From a virus, in the IMG/VR virus record IMGVR_UViG_3300036800_000522, positions 1-33,327 of that record: a stretch of 33,327 nucleotides of DNA, one strand, 5' to 3'. Both the position numbers and the translations under genes were made by a program. Under the pieces are notes generated by a model, which saw only the letters and a list, made by a program, of their open reading frames with translations, ran no database searches and was not told where the DNA came from. Below, piece after piece: positions 7,133-14,847 of the stretch (position 1 is the stretch's first letter; every line of letters starts with the position of its first letter).

Positions 7133-7578
7133 AGCAAGCGATCAGTAATGGCTGGAACGATGTGGCTCAACAAATCGCCGACGTCGCTGATCCGGCGCAT
7201 CGGATCAGGAACCAAATTTCCAACATTATCGCAGACGTCGACTTCGGTTTAGGCGGACCGTACGATCTACAAACACTGATCGATAATGCTAAAGGGCCCT
7301 CACAAGAGGGATATGAGAAACATCATATCGTACCCGTGCAACGAGGCAGCGAAGACAAGGGCCTCAGCCCCGAGGACGAGGAGCGCATCGAGGGCCCAGA
7401 GAATCTCGTGCAGATTCCCAAGTATGTCCATCAGCGGATCACGAATTACTATAGAACGCCAATTGAGCGATCTCCTTTCAATGGCCAATCGCCGACAGAT
7501 TACCTGCACAACAAGAACTTTGATGAGCGCTACAAATTCGGCCAAAAAGTCTTGCGAGACTTTGGAGTTATAAAATGA
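7069..7578 (+). CDS. Orphan HNH-nuclease-like toxin domain (second copy)
   Basis: This is an open frame of up to 169 codons, about three quarters identical by hand count to residues 613-780 of the portal fusion. It starts in 'LPAPTSRSDSYNAGTDVAEK', keeps YEKHHIVP, PENLVQIPKYVHQ (the H-N-H set) and ends LRDFGVIK. Its stop overlaps the ATG of the fourth small gene, exactly as in the intact copy. There is no ATG at the front. The only in-frame start is TTG at 7069, with no convincing ribosome binding site, and it is out of frame with the portal fragment. It may be silent, a spare tip available for recombination into the portal gene, or weakly translated. The open frame and conserved motif suggest recent or ongoing selection. 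Confidence 0.65.
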   Translation: MPAPTSRSDSYNAGTDVAEKLKQAISNGWNDVAQQIADVADPAHRIRNQISNIIADVDFGLGGPYDLQTLIDNAKGPSQEGYEKHHIVPVQRGSEDKGLSPEDEERIEGPENLVQIPKYVHQRITNYYRTPIERSPFNGQSPTDYLHNKNFDERYKFGQKVLRDFGVIK

Positions 7579-7964
7579 AGAGCCCCGAGCTTCAGGACCT
7601 GACCGATGAAAAGCTTGCGGAATGTTTCAAGCTTGCCTCATTCCAAGAGGCGGAAGACATGAATAATCTAAAGTACTATCGAAAGGCCCACGAAAAGCTG
7701 AAAAGCGTTGCGGAGGAATTTCGGCGACGTGGCCCGGAGGCGCGACGGGCCTTGGTCCCTCTTCTCAATTGTCAAGACAACTCTCGCATAATGTCCGCAG
7801 TGGCGCAGTGCCGTCTGAACGCTGCCAACGAGTTGCTAGCCATAGAGCCGGCTCGAGCTCGAGCGACTTTGGAAGAGCTCGCGAACAGCGTCACCCAATA
7901 TCAGATGGCCTTGGCACGACAGACTTTGAGGGTGCTCAACGACGGCACGTTCAAGCCGACCTAA
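7575..7964 (+). CDS. DUF2019-like small protein, putative immunity protein 4
   Basis: This 129-residue protein is the partner of the orphan nuclease domain, with an ATGA start/stop overlap. It begins MKSPELQDLTDEKLAECFKL and shares RRRGPEARRALVPLLNC, MSAVAQCRLNAANELLAIEP and NDGTFKPT with the other three copies. The N-terminal half (EDMNNLKYYRKAHEKLKSV) is closest to copy 3. The pairing of a diverged nuclease with a diverged small protein is what co-evolving toxin and immunity pairs look like. The product is assigned by similarity to the DUF2019 family; the immunity role is inference. Confidence 0.65.
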   Translation: MKSPELQDLTDEKLAECFKLASFQEAEDMNNLKYYRKAHEKLKSVAEEFRRRGPEARRALVPLLNCQDNSRIMSAVAQCRLNAANELLAIEPARARATLEELANSVTQYQMALARQTLRVLNDGTFKPT

Positions 7965-7983
7965 GGAATCTCAATAGCAGCCA

Positions 7984-9411
7984 TCACTCCGCCGCTTCCG
8001 CCACGGCGCCGCTGCGCTCGCGCAGCAGATAGCTCAGCGCCGCGGCGAGGGCGGCGATGATCGTGCCGGTGAAGAAGGCGGCGTGGTAGCCGGCGGTCAG
8101 CGCGGCGCGGTGATCGGCGCCGGCGGCAGTGACTTGGTCGAGCCGCGCGTCGGCGAGGCTGGCGAGGATGGCGAGGCCGAGCGCGCCGCCCATCATGAAG
8201 CCGGTGTTGACGAGGCCCGAGGCGAGGCCCGATTCGCTGGCGCTGACATCGCTCATCGCGGCGAGCAGCACGGGATTGAAGGCGATGCCGCCGCCGATGC
8301 CGAGAAGGGTCATGGCCGGCAGCACGTCGTTCCAGAAATTTGCGTCGACCGGCGCGCGCGCGAAGAGTCCGAGCCCGGCGGCGGCGAAAAGCAGCCCCGC
8401 GGTCAGCGGGCGCTTGATGCCGAACCGCATCACGATCTTTGCCGAGAGGCCGAGCGAGAAGCCGCCCATGATGAGATTGGCCGGCAGGAAGGCAAGCCCG
8501 ACCTGAAACGGCGTGTAGTCGAGCACGAGCTGCATATAGAGCGCCGAGAGGAAGAACCAGGCGAAGAGCGCCGCCGCCCAGAGCACGCCGACGATGTTGG
8601 AGACGGTGAGGTTGCGCATCGCAAAGAGCCGCAGCGGCATCAGCGGCGCGGGCACGCGCGTCTCGACGGCGAGGAACACCGCGCCGAGCGTGCCGGCCGC
8701 GACGAGCAGCCCCAATGTCTGTACCGAGCCCCAGCCCGCCTGGTTGCCGTTGACGATGGCGTAGACCGCGAGCATCAGCGCCAAGGTTACGGTGATCGCG
8801 CCGGCGACATCGAGATGGCGCGAGCCGGCATGACCTTCCGCTTTTGGCAAGCGTGCGAGCGACAGTGCGACGACGACGACGCCGATCGGCACGTTGACGA
8901 GGAAGATCCAATGCCAGCTCAAGAGGTCGGTGAGGATGCCGCCGAGCAGTACGCCGACGCTGCCGCCGCCGGCGGCAACGAATCCGAAAACGCCCATCGC
9001 CTTGGCGCGCTCGGCCGGTGCGGTGAAGAGCGTCATCATCAGCGACAGCGCGACCGCGGATACGACCGCGCCGGCGAAACCTTGCAGCGCACGGGCCGCG
9101 ACCAGGAGGCCCTGTCCCGTGGAGAGGCCGCAGAGCAGCGAGGCGAGGGTAAAGAGCGCAATGCCGATGACGAACAATCGCCGGTGGCCGTAGAGATCGC
9201 CCAAGCGTCCGCCGAGCAGCAGGAAGCCGCCGAAGGTGAGGAGATAGGCGTTCACCACCCAGGCGAGCGATGACTCGGTGAAGCCGAGATCGGCGCGGAT
9301 CGACGGCAGGGCGACGTTCACGATGGTCGTATCGAGCACGATCATGAGATCGCCAAGGCACAAGATGAACAAGGCGAGCCAACGGCCGCCGTGACCGGCA
9401 TCATTTTGCAT
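7984..9411 (-). CDS. MFS transporter, DHA2 (drug:H+ antiporter-2) type
   Basis: This is a 475-residue, strongly hydrophobic protein of the 14-helix EmrB/QacA-like MFS group. The N-terminal LDTTIVNVALPSI is the DHA2 signature, and GGRLGDLYGHRR is motif A between helices 2 and 3. LVAARALQGFAGAVVSAVAL and FGFVAAGGGSVGVLLGGIL fit motifs B and C. Family members export drugs or other small molecules using the proton gradient; the substrate cannot be told. The gene is on the opposite strand from the phage genes and sits between the portal/immunity region and the prohead protease. It is cargo rather than a phage structural gene. Its stop lies 19 bases from the end of the fourth small gene. Confidence 0.9.
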   Translation of the reverse strand: MQNDAGHGGRWLALFILCLGDLMIVLDTTIVNVALPSIRADLGFTESSLAWVVNAYLLTFGGFLLLGGRLGDLYGHRRLFVIGIALFTLASLLCGLSTGQGLLVAARALQGFAGAVVSAVALSLMMTLFTAPAERAKAMGVFGFVAAGGGSVGVLLGGILTDLLSWHWIFLVNVPIGVVVVALSLARLPKAEGHAGSRHLDVAGAITVTLALMLAVYAIVNGNQAGWGSVQTLGLLVAAGTLGAVFLAVETRVPAPLMPLRLFAMRNLTVSNIVGVLWAAALFAWFFLSALYMQLVLDYTPFQVGLAFLPANLIMGGFSLGLSAKIVMRFGIKRPLTAGLLFAAAGLGLFARAPVDANFWNDVLPAMTLLGIGGGIAFNPVLLAAMSDVSASESGLASGLVNTGFMMGGALGLAILASLADARLDQVTAAGADHRAALTAGYHAAFFTGTIIAALAAALSYLLRERSGAVAEAAE

Positions 9412-9484
9412 GCGCGTAACCTACTCACTCCCGCGCGCTTGATCTAGCGCGGCGCGGGAAATCGTCGGGCATGTTTTTGCCAAC

Positions 9485-9512
9485 AAGGCGCCGCTTTGGC
9501 GCCTTTCTTATT
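9485..9512 (+). terminator. Rho-independent terminator
   Basis: A perfect 8-base stem (aaggcgcc / ggcgcctt, 9485-9492 and 9498-9505) with loop gcttt is followed by tcttattt. It points along the + strand and lies upstream of the protease ribosome binding site. It would stop transcription entering the capsid genes from the left and so separates the portal-toxin region from the protease-capsid operon. Confidence 0.75.
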
Positions 9513-9543
9513 TCCGTCATCCAACAAACGAGAGGGATATTTC

Positions 9544-10446
9544 ATGGAAGTATTTTTGCCGCTCGCGAAATTCGATTCCGAGCAGCGCCTGGTCTATGGC
9601 TATGCCTCGACCGAGGCGCGCGACAGCCAAGGCGAGATCGTGACGCGTGCCGCGATCGAGGCGGCGCTGCCCGCCTATATGGAATTCGCCAATATCCGCG
9701 AGATGCATCAGCTCTCGGCGGTCGGGGTGGTGAAGAGCGCGGGTCTCGACGACAAGGGCCTGCTGCTCGAAGCCAAGGTGGTCGACGATGCCGCTTGGGC
9801 GAAGGTGCGCGAGGGCGTCTATAAAGGCCTCTCGATCGGCGGCCGCGTCACGCAGCGCGACGCGCTCAACAAAGCGATCATCACCGGGGTCGAGCTCAAC
9901 GAGATCAGCCTCGTCGATCGTCCCGCCAATCCCGAAGCGCTGATCGCCGCCTACAAAGCGGCCGGCGCCGAGGATGTCGCGGACCGCATCGCCAAAGCGG
10001 CGTCGCTCGAAAAACTCGGCGCGCGCAATTCACAAGCCGACCTCGAACGCATCCAAGCAATGCACGACACCTCGGTCGAACTCGGCGCGCAGTGCAAGGG
10101 CCACGACGCGAGCGGCGATGCCGATCAGGACGACAGCGATGGCGGTGACGCCGGCAATGACGGCGACGACGATATGTTCGAAGCCGTGTCGCGGCACCGG
10201 CGCGGCGACATGCTGGCGAAACTGGCGCGGCTGTCGTCGCGCATCGAGGCGCTGAGCAAACAGGTCGAGGAGCAGGCCGACCTCTTGCAGAAGATCGCGG
10301 ACACGCCGGCGATGCCGAAATATCTCGCCGCGCATGCGGTCGAGAAATCCGCCGACGGCGCACCCGCCGTCGACGACGCGCCCAAGACGGCGCTCGATGC
10401 GATCAAGAAAGCGCACCGCAATCCGCTTCGCCTCAGCCTCGGCTGA
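9544..10446 (+). CDS. Phage prohead protease with C-terminal scaffold-like region
   Basis: This 300-residue protein combines a capsid-maturation serine protease with an acidic C-terminal half. The protease part (about 1-150) opens 'LPLAKFDSEQRLVYGYAST' and contains MHQLSAVG (H55), YKGLSIGGRV (S97) and VELNEISLVDRPANPEA (E120/D125), the usual blocks of phage prohead proteases. Residues 170-300 are polar, with an Asp/Gly-rich stretch and a likely coiled coil ('RLSSRIEALSKQVEEQADLL'), as expected for an attached scaffold. ATG 9544 follows GAGAGGGA. The frame opens at 9496, but that part is the terminator. Position just before the major capsid gene supports the call. Confidence 0.85.
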   Translation: MEVFLPLAKFDSEQRLVYGYASTEARDSQGEIVTRAAIEAALPAYMEFANIREMHQLSAVGVVKSAGLDDKGLLLEAKVVDDAAWAKVREGVYKGLSIGGRVTQRDALNKAIITGVELNEISLVDRPANPEALIAAYKAAGAEDVADRIAKAASLEKLGARNSQADLERIQAMHDTSVELGAQCKGHDASGDADQDDSDGGDAGNDGDDDMFEAVSRHRRGDMLAKLARLSSRIEALSKQVEEQADLLQKIADTPAMPKYLAAHAVEKSADGAPAVDDAPKTALDAIKKAHRNPLRLSLG

Positions 10447-10464
10447 GCTTTCGCCTTCGTTATT

Positions 10465-10536
10465 CCCCCTCACCCCAACCCTCTCCCCGCTGGGGAGAGG
10501 GAGGGACCCGGCGCGAAGCGACGGGAGGGTGAGGGG
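10465..10536. repeat. Palindromic repeat ('ccctcaccc...gggtgaggg' type)
   Basis: The segment starts ccccctcaccccaaccctctcccc and ends ggagggtgagggg. Inner arms are ctctccccgc and tggggagagg. This sequence class is widespread between genes in high-GC Proteobacteria. Here it fills the gap between the prohead protease and the major capsid gene and could form a strong hairpin in their shared transcript. Confidence 0.75.
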
Positions 10537-10578
10537 CTTCACACGCCTTCACGTTTCACTCATCCACCAGGAGCATCT

Positions 10579-12084
10579 ATGACCAACACCACGCAGCAGA
10601 CTCTCAACGCGTTCAAGCAGGCGCAGAAATCGCCTGTCTCCGATCCGCTTTTCGCGCAGCTTTTGGCGAAGAGCACGTTCCAGCAGCCGGGCTCGGCGAT
10701 TTCGGGCCTCAATTTCTACGATCTCGAGCCGGGCGCGAAGCTGATCTTCCCGGTGCTGACGCCGCTGCGTAACGAGATTCCGCGCGTCTCGGGCAAAGGC
10801 GGCATCCAGGCGAACTGGCGCGCCGTCACCGGCATCAACACCTCGTCGGTGCGCGCCGGCATCTCGGCGGGCAATCGCGGGGGCGTCATCGCGGTGACGA
10901 CGCAGGATTACGTCGCCGTCTACAAGGGCATCGGCCTCGAGGCCAATGTCGATTTCGAAGCGGTCTATGCCGGTCAGGGCTTCGACGATCTGCGCGCGGT
11001 CGCAGCGCAAGCCTTGCTCGAATCGTTGATGCTGCAGGAAGAGCAGATCATCCTCGGCGGCAATTCGGGCCTCGCCCTCGGCACCACGCCGACGCCGTCG
11101 CTCGTGGCGTCGAGCTCGGGCGGCTCGCTCGCGACGCAAACGCTCAGCGTCATCTGCGTCGCGATGACCCTCGACGGCTTCCTCAACGCGACCGTCGCCG
11201 GCGGCATCCCGGCGCAGGTCAATCGCACCAATGCCGACGGCTCGAGCGACAGCTTTGGCGGCGGCTCGGCGCGCAAATCGACCAACGCCACCGTCGCGGT
11301 CACCGGTCCCTCCGGTTCGGTCGCGGCGACCGTCGCGGCGACCCGCGGCGCCGTCGCCTATGCCTGGTTCTGGGGCGCGGCCGGCTCCGAGCTCTTGGGC
11401 GCGATCACCACGATCAACAGCGTCTCGATCACCGCGGCGGCGTCCGGCACGCAAACCGCTTCATCTCTCCCTGCTGCCGATAACAGCCAGAACGCGCTGG
11501 TCTTCGACGGGCTGCTGACGCAGTCCTTCAACCCCAGCCTCAACGCCTATTACGCAACCCAGGCAACCGGCACGGCGGGACAAGGCACGCCGCTTACCGC
11601 GGATACGGAGGGCGGCATCATCGAGTTCGATGCGGCGCTCAAATCCTTCTGGGACAATTACCGCCTGTCGCCGACCGCGATCTATGTCTCGAGCCAAGAG
11701 ATGCTCAACATCCACAAGAAGATCCTGCAAGGCGGCGCCAACACCGCGACGCGCTTCGTCTTCTCGGCGGATCAAGGTGCCGTGCTCGGCGGCATGATGG
11801 TGCGCAGCTACCTCAACAAGTTCAGCATGAACGGCGCGGTCGAGATCCCGATCAAGCTGCATCCGAACATGCCGGCGGGCACGGTGCTGTTCTTCTCGAA
11901 GACCTTGCCGTATCCGCTCTCCAACGTGCCGAACACGGTGCAGATCCGCACCCGCAGCGAGTACTACCAGATCGAATGGCCGCTGCGCGCCCGGCGCTAC
12001 GAATACGGCGTCTACGCCGACCAGGTGCTGCAGAACTACGCACCCTTCGCCTTCGGCGCGATCACCAATATCGGGAATGGGTGA
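10579..12084 (+). CDS. Major capsid protein (HK97-fold) with inserted domain
   Basis: This 501-residue protein, placed directly after the prohead protease, is called as the major capsid protein. The first part ('SGLNFYDLEPGAKLIFPVLT', GGIQANWRAVTGIN, 'EANVDFEAVYAGQGFDDLRA', 'LLESLMLQEEQIILGGNSG') and the last part (PTAIYVSSQEMLNIHKKIL, GMMVRSYLNKF, LPYPLSNVPNTVQIRT, ARRYEYGVYADQVL) read as a capsid core. Residues about 195-320 are Thr/Ser/Ala-rich beta-type sequence ('TNATVAVTGPSGSVAATVAA', 'YAWFWGAAGSELLGAITTIN'). This looks like an Ig-like decoration domain inserted in the core. A good ribosome site (CCAGGAGC) precedes ATG 10579. Confidence 0.85.
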   Translation: MTNTTQQTLNAFKQAQKSPVSDPLFAQLLAKSTFQQPGSAISGLNFYDLEPGAKLIFPVLTPLRNEIPRVSGKGGIQANWRAVTGINTSSVRAGISAGNRGGVIAVTTQDYVAVYKGIGLEANVDFEAVYAGQGFDDLRAVAAQALLESLMLQEEQIILGGNSGLALGTTPTPSLVASSSGGSLATQTLSVICVAMTLDGFLNATVAGGIPAQVNRTNADGSSDSFGGGSARKSTNATVAVTGPSGSVAATVAATRGAVAYAWFWGAAGSELLGAITTINSVSITAAASGTQTASSLPAADNSQNALVFDGLLTQSFNPSLNAYYATQATGTAGQGTPLTADTEGGIIEFDAALKSFWDNYRLSPTAIYVSSQEMLNIHKKILQGGANTATRFVFSADQGAVLGGMMVRSYLNKFSMNGAVEIPIKLHPNMPAGTVLFFSKTLPYPLSNVPNTVQIRTRSEYYQIEWPLRARRYEYGVYADQVLQNYAPFAFGAITNIGNG

Positions 12085-12100
12085 CCGATAGCTGTGACGA

Positions 12101-12135
12101 CTGAGGACTGATGGCGGTCAGCTATCAGTCCTCAG
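12101..12135. terminator. Hairpin between convergent capsid and MORN genes
   Basis: Perfect 12-base arms (ctgaggactgat / atcagtcctcag) surround an 11-base loop, between the ends of the convergent capsid and MORN-lipoprotein genes. There is no T-tract, so termination is only suggested by position. The surrounding sequence (gatagctgtgacgactg, ggtcagctatcag) belongs to the 'agctgacagct' repeat style also seen near 2505, 2650 and 15710-15820. Confidence 0.5.
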
Positions 12136-12155
12136 CCGTTGTCTCGCTTCATCGC

Positions 12156-13283
12156 TTATTTCGTTTGTTCCGCGGGCGAACATGACCCACTAAACAGCGG
12201 CTTGAGAGGATGCGCAGGATCGGGTGGATCGAGACAGCCGTTGATCCAGTGTCCTGTTACGGTCCCGCTTTTGGAGGTGTAAGCGCCGAAGCCATTTGGC
12301 CTGTCGTTGCGGAACTCCCCGTCGTAGTAGCTGCCGTCCGGCCACGTGAAAACGCCATGACCATCCATTTTATTGTCGCGGTACTCGCCCGCGTAGCTGA
12401 TGTGAAGCGGCGCGGTCCAGACGCCGTAACCGTTCTTCTTGTTGTCCCGGAATTCACCTTCGTACCGCGTAGACTTATTGATCCACACGCCATGACCATC
12501 CCAATTGCCATCGCGCCATTGGCCGTCGTAAGTCTCGCCGTTGGGATAAGTCATGATCCCGTGGCCGTTAAACTTGCCGTCGCGCATCTCGCCTTCGTAA
12601 CGGATCGTGCCTTTGCTTCCCGCCACGATAGTGACGCCGGTGCCATTCTTCTTGCCGTCAACCCAGTTGCCGTCGTAGCTGCTTCCGTCCGGCTGGGTCC
12701 AGCGACCGTGTCCGTTCTGCTCACCATTCCGCCACTCGCCGTCATAGCTGCCTTTCACAGAGGAAAGGATGCCGTGGCCATCGAACTTGCCGTTTTTCAA
12801 ATCGCCTTTGTAACGGTAATCGTTACCAATGGTGTAAATGCCGTGCCCGGTCATCTTCCCCGACTGAAAATCGCCGTCGTAGACGGCGCCGTTTGCAGAC
12901 CGCCATACGCCGTGGCCGTTCTTAATGCCTTCGACAAACTCGCCGTCGAAGCGAGAGCCGTTGGCCCGCGTATAGCTGCCATGTCCTGTCATTTTTCCGA
13001 TATGCCATTGACCTTCATCACGCTCGGTGGGTTTGCCGTCGACAGACCATTGAAGAGAGCCAGGCCCTTCGGCAAACCCGCTTTCGCAAGCCCCTGACCA
13101 CGCCGCGGTTTCGTTCGGCTTAGGGACCGGGTCCCAGACTTTGCAACCCGTATTTTGCTCGGCAATCCATGTTGATTGCGGCGAGGAGGCTGTTGTCGTC
13201 GCGGTGCAAGCCGCGATCACGTTGACGACGACGCACAGCAGAAAAGTGAGGCGGAATTTGTATTTGAACGCGCTTGAAAACAT
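12156..13283 (-). CDS. MORN-repeat lipoprotein
   Basis: This 375-residue protein starts with a lipoprotein signal (FLLCVVVNVIAAC, lipid-carrying Cys 26), so it should be membrane-anchored outside the cytoplasm. About eleven MORN repeats of roughly 22-23 residues follow, for example DGEFVEGIKNGHGVWRSANG, YDGEWRNGEQNGHGRWTQPD and YDGQWRDGNWDGHGVW. MORN repeats form an elongated beta structure and bind lipids or proteins; no enzyme domain is attached. Three cysteines outside the array (in NTGCKVWD, SGACESGF and GCLDPP) could form disulfides. The gene is reversed and lower in GC than its neighbours, splitting the capsid gene from the head-tail connector. It is probable cargo expressed from the resident element. 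Confidence 0.85.
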   Translation of the reverse strand: MFSSAFKYKFRLTFLLCVVVNVIAACTATTTASSPQSTWIAEQNTGCKVWDPVPKPNETAAWSGACESGFAEGPGSLQWSVDGKPTERDEGQWHIGKMTGHGSYTRANGSRFDGEFVEGIKNGHGVWRSANGAVYDGDFQSGKMTGHGIYTIGNDYRYKGDLKNGKFDGHGILSSVKGSYDGEWRNGEQNGHGRWTQPDGSSYDGNWVDGKKNGTGVTIVAGSKGTIRYEGEMRDGKFNGHGIMTYPNGETYDGQWRDGNWDGHGVWINKSTRYEGEFRDNKKNGYGVWTAPLHISYAGEYRDNKMDGHGVFTWPDGSYYDGEFRNDRPNGFGAYTSKSGTVTGHWINGCLDPPDPAHPLKPLFSGSCSPAEQTK

Positions 13284-13331
13284 TCCTCACGGCGGCTGAT
13301 GCCGTCCCCTGAAATATTCAAGGATCATACC

Positions 13332-13895
13332 ATGGCCACCGGCGATCTCACCACGCTTGCCAATGTGAAGGCGTATCTGTCGCCGCCGCTCGTGACGACG
13401 GCGGACGATGCGCTGTTGTCGCGGCTCATCACGGCGTCGAGCGGGTTCATTCAGAGCTGGCTCAATCGCACCATCGCGTCGGCGAGCTATAGCGAGACGC
13501 GCAACGGCGCGGGCGGGACGCGGCTCTTTCTGCGCAATCGGCCGGTCACGGCGGTGGCGTCCGTCAGCGTCGATGGCGTCGCGATCGCACCGTCATCGCC
13601 GGCACCGACCGGCGACGGCTATCTCTTCGACGACAGCAGCGTCTATCTCATCGGCCATCGCTTCAGCCGCGGCGCGCAGAACGTGACGGTGCAATACACC
13701 GCCGGCTTTGCCGCGACGCCGCCCGAGATCGAGCAGGCCTGCATCGCCTTGGTTGTGCTGCGCTACAAAGAGCGCGACCGCATCGGCCAGGCGTCGAAGA
13801 ATGTCGGCGGCGAAACCGTGTCCTTCCAGCAGAAGGACATGCCAGCCGATGTCGCGACCATCCTCGATCAATATCGCAGCGTGGTGCCGGCATGA
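13332..13895 (+). CDS. Phage head-tail connector protein (gp6-like)
   Basis: This 187-residue protein resembles the HK97 gp6-type connector (adaptor) that docks on the portal ring. The N-terminal helical part 'LTTLANVKAYLSPPLVTTAD', then DALLSRLITASSGFIQSWLNR, is typical. 'RLFLRNRPVTAVASVSVDGV' and VTVQYTAGFAATPPEIEQAC follow, and the C-terminal helix contains YKERDRIGQASKNVGGETVSF. ATG 13332 has AAGGA about eight bases upstream; an upstream ATG at 13299 is less likely. The stop overlaps the next ATG (ATGA), so it is coupled to the HK97 gp10-like gene. Confidence 0.8.
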   Translation: MATGDLTTLANVKAYLSPPLVTTADDALLSRLITASSGFIQSWLNRTIASASYSETRNGAGGTRLFLRNRPVTAVASVSVDGVAIAPSSPAPTGDGYLFDDSSVYLIGHRFSRGAQNVTVQYTAGFAATPPEIEQACIALVVLRYKERDRIGQASKNVGGETVSFQQKDMPADVATILDQYRSVVPA

Positions 13896-14368
13896 CGATC
13901 CTCGTCAATCTCGCCGGGGCCGACGCGTTGGTCGCGTGGTTTCAGAGCCGACCGCCGGCGCTCGATGCGCGGCTCGGCGACGCTTTCAGCGGCATCGCCG
14001 ATGCGCTCTATCAGCGCGTGCTCGCCAATCTTGCGGGCGATGCCGTGAAGGACAACAGCGGCAAGCTGCGCGATGCCCTCGTCGAGGCGAGCGATATGCG
14101 GTCGGCGTCGATCGGCGTCGATGGTGGCGCCGTGCCCTATGCCGGTGCGCTGGAATTCGGCGCATCGATCCCCGAGCAATTGATCGCCATCAAGAACGGG
14201 AAGGCACTCGCCTTCATCGTCGGCGGGAGCCAGGTCTTCGCCAAGCAAGTGACGCACCCGGCCTTTGTGCTCCCACCGCATTCTTTCCTGCGCAGCGCGC
14301 TTGCGGATCTGGCACCCGACGCCCTCGCGATGGTCGACGATGCCGTCGGGGAGGCGATGATCGCATGA
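13892..14368 (+). CDS. HK97 gp10-like tail completion protein
   Basis: This 158-residue protein occupies the tail-completion position between connector and tail terminator. Motifs include 'GIADALYQRVLANLAGDAVK', then NSGKLRDALVEAS, 'VPYAGALEFGASIPEQLIAI' and 'HPAFVLPPHSFLRSALADLA', the last being the 'P.sFlr.Al' element common in HK97 gp10-like proteins. Start and stop overlap both neighbours, as in a tightly coupled head-tail joining operon. Assignment rests on these motifs and on synteny with RcGTA-like clusters. Confidence 0.75.
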   Translation: MTILVNLAGADALVAWFQSRPPALDARLGDAFSGIADALYQRVLANLAGDAVKDNSGKLRDALVEASDMRSASIGVDGGAVPYAGALEFGASIPEQLIAIKNGKALAFIVGGSQVFAKQVTHPAFVLPPHSFLRSALADLAPDALAMVDDAVGEAMIA

Positions 14369-14790
14369 TCCGCGAACCGATCTATGCCGCGCTTTTCGCC
14401 CTCGCCGCCGGCGCGGCGCGTTTCGCGACCGTGAGCCGGCGGCTCCGGCATTGGAGCGATGTCGGCGCCGCCGAGCAGCCGGCGCTCTTCATGATCCAGA
14501 AGAGCGAGAATGCCGAGGAGCGCCGGCCGCTGCCGGTCAAATGGCGCGCCTCGGTCGACCTATATATCTATGCCCAAGCGCCTGACGAATTGACCCCGCC
14601 GGCGACCGTGCTCAATCCGCTGCTCGATGCGGTCGAGGCGGCGCTGGCGCCCGATCCGGTCGGCCATGTGCAAACGCTCGGCGGGCTCGTTGCCCACTGC
14701 TGGATCGCCGGCCGTATCCAGACCGATGAAGGCGTGCTCGGCGGTCAGGCGGTCGCCATCGTGCCGGTCGAGGTTCTGGTCAGCGGCTGA
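14365..14790 (+). CDS. Tail terminator-like protein (DUF3168-like)
   Basis: This 141-residue protein starts at the ATG overlapping the previous stop. It reads MIREPIYAALFALAAGAARF, VSRRLRHWSDVGAAEQPALF, 'RRPLPVKWRASVDLYIYAQA' and VLNPLLDAVEAAL. The pattern of an N-terminal helix, a middle strand with Tyr, and the 'NpLLDAVEAAL' helix is that of small phage tail terminator or DUF3168-type proteins, which cap the tail tube and join it to the head. The same frame is open far upstream (to 13708), but that part overlaps the two preceding genes and is a shadow. Confidence 0.7.
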   Translation: MIREPIYAALFALAAGAARFATVSRRLRHWSDVGAAEQPALFMIQKSENAEERRPLPVKWRASVDLYIYAQAPDELTPPATVLNPLLDAVEAALAPDPVGHVQTLGGLVAHCWIAGRIQTDEGVLGGQAVAIVPVEVLVSG

Positions 14791-14847
14791 GGTTGCAGCG
14801 GCGGGCGGTTTCCCGCACAGTGCCGCTCAAGAACAAGTCGAAAAACG

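Noticed and set aside
5128-7964. Repeated units considered as a CRISPR or simple tandem array
   Set aside because: The repeats are diverged whole genes and gene fragments hundreds of bases long, not short regular repeats with spacers.
8083-9273. A 396-codon + strand frame opposite the MFS transporter
   Set aside because: It is extremely charged and Glu/Arg-rich, complementary to a membrane-protein gene with clear MFS motifs.
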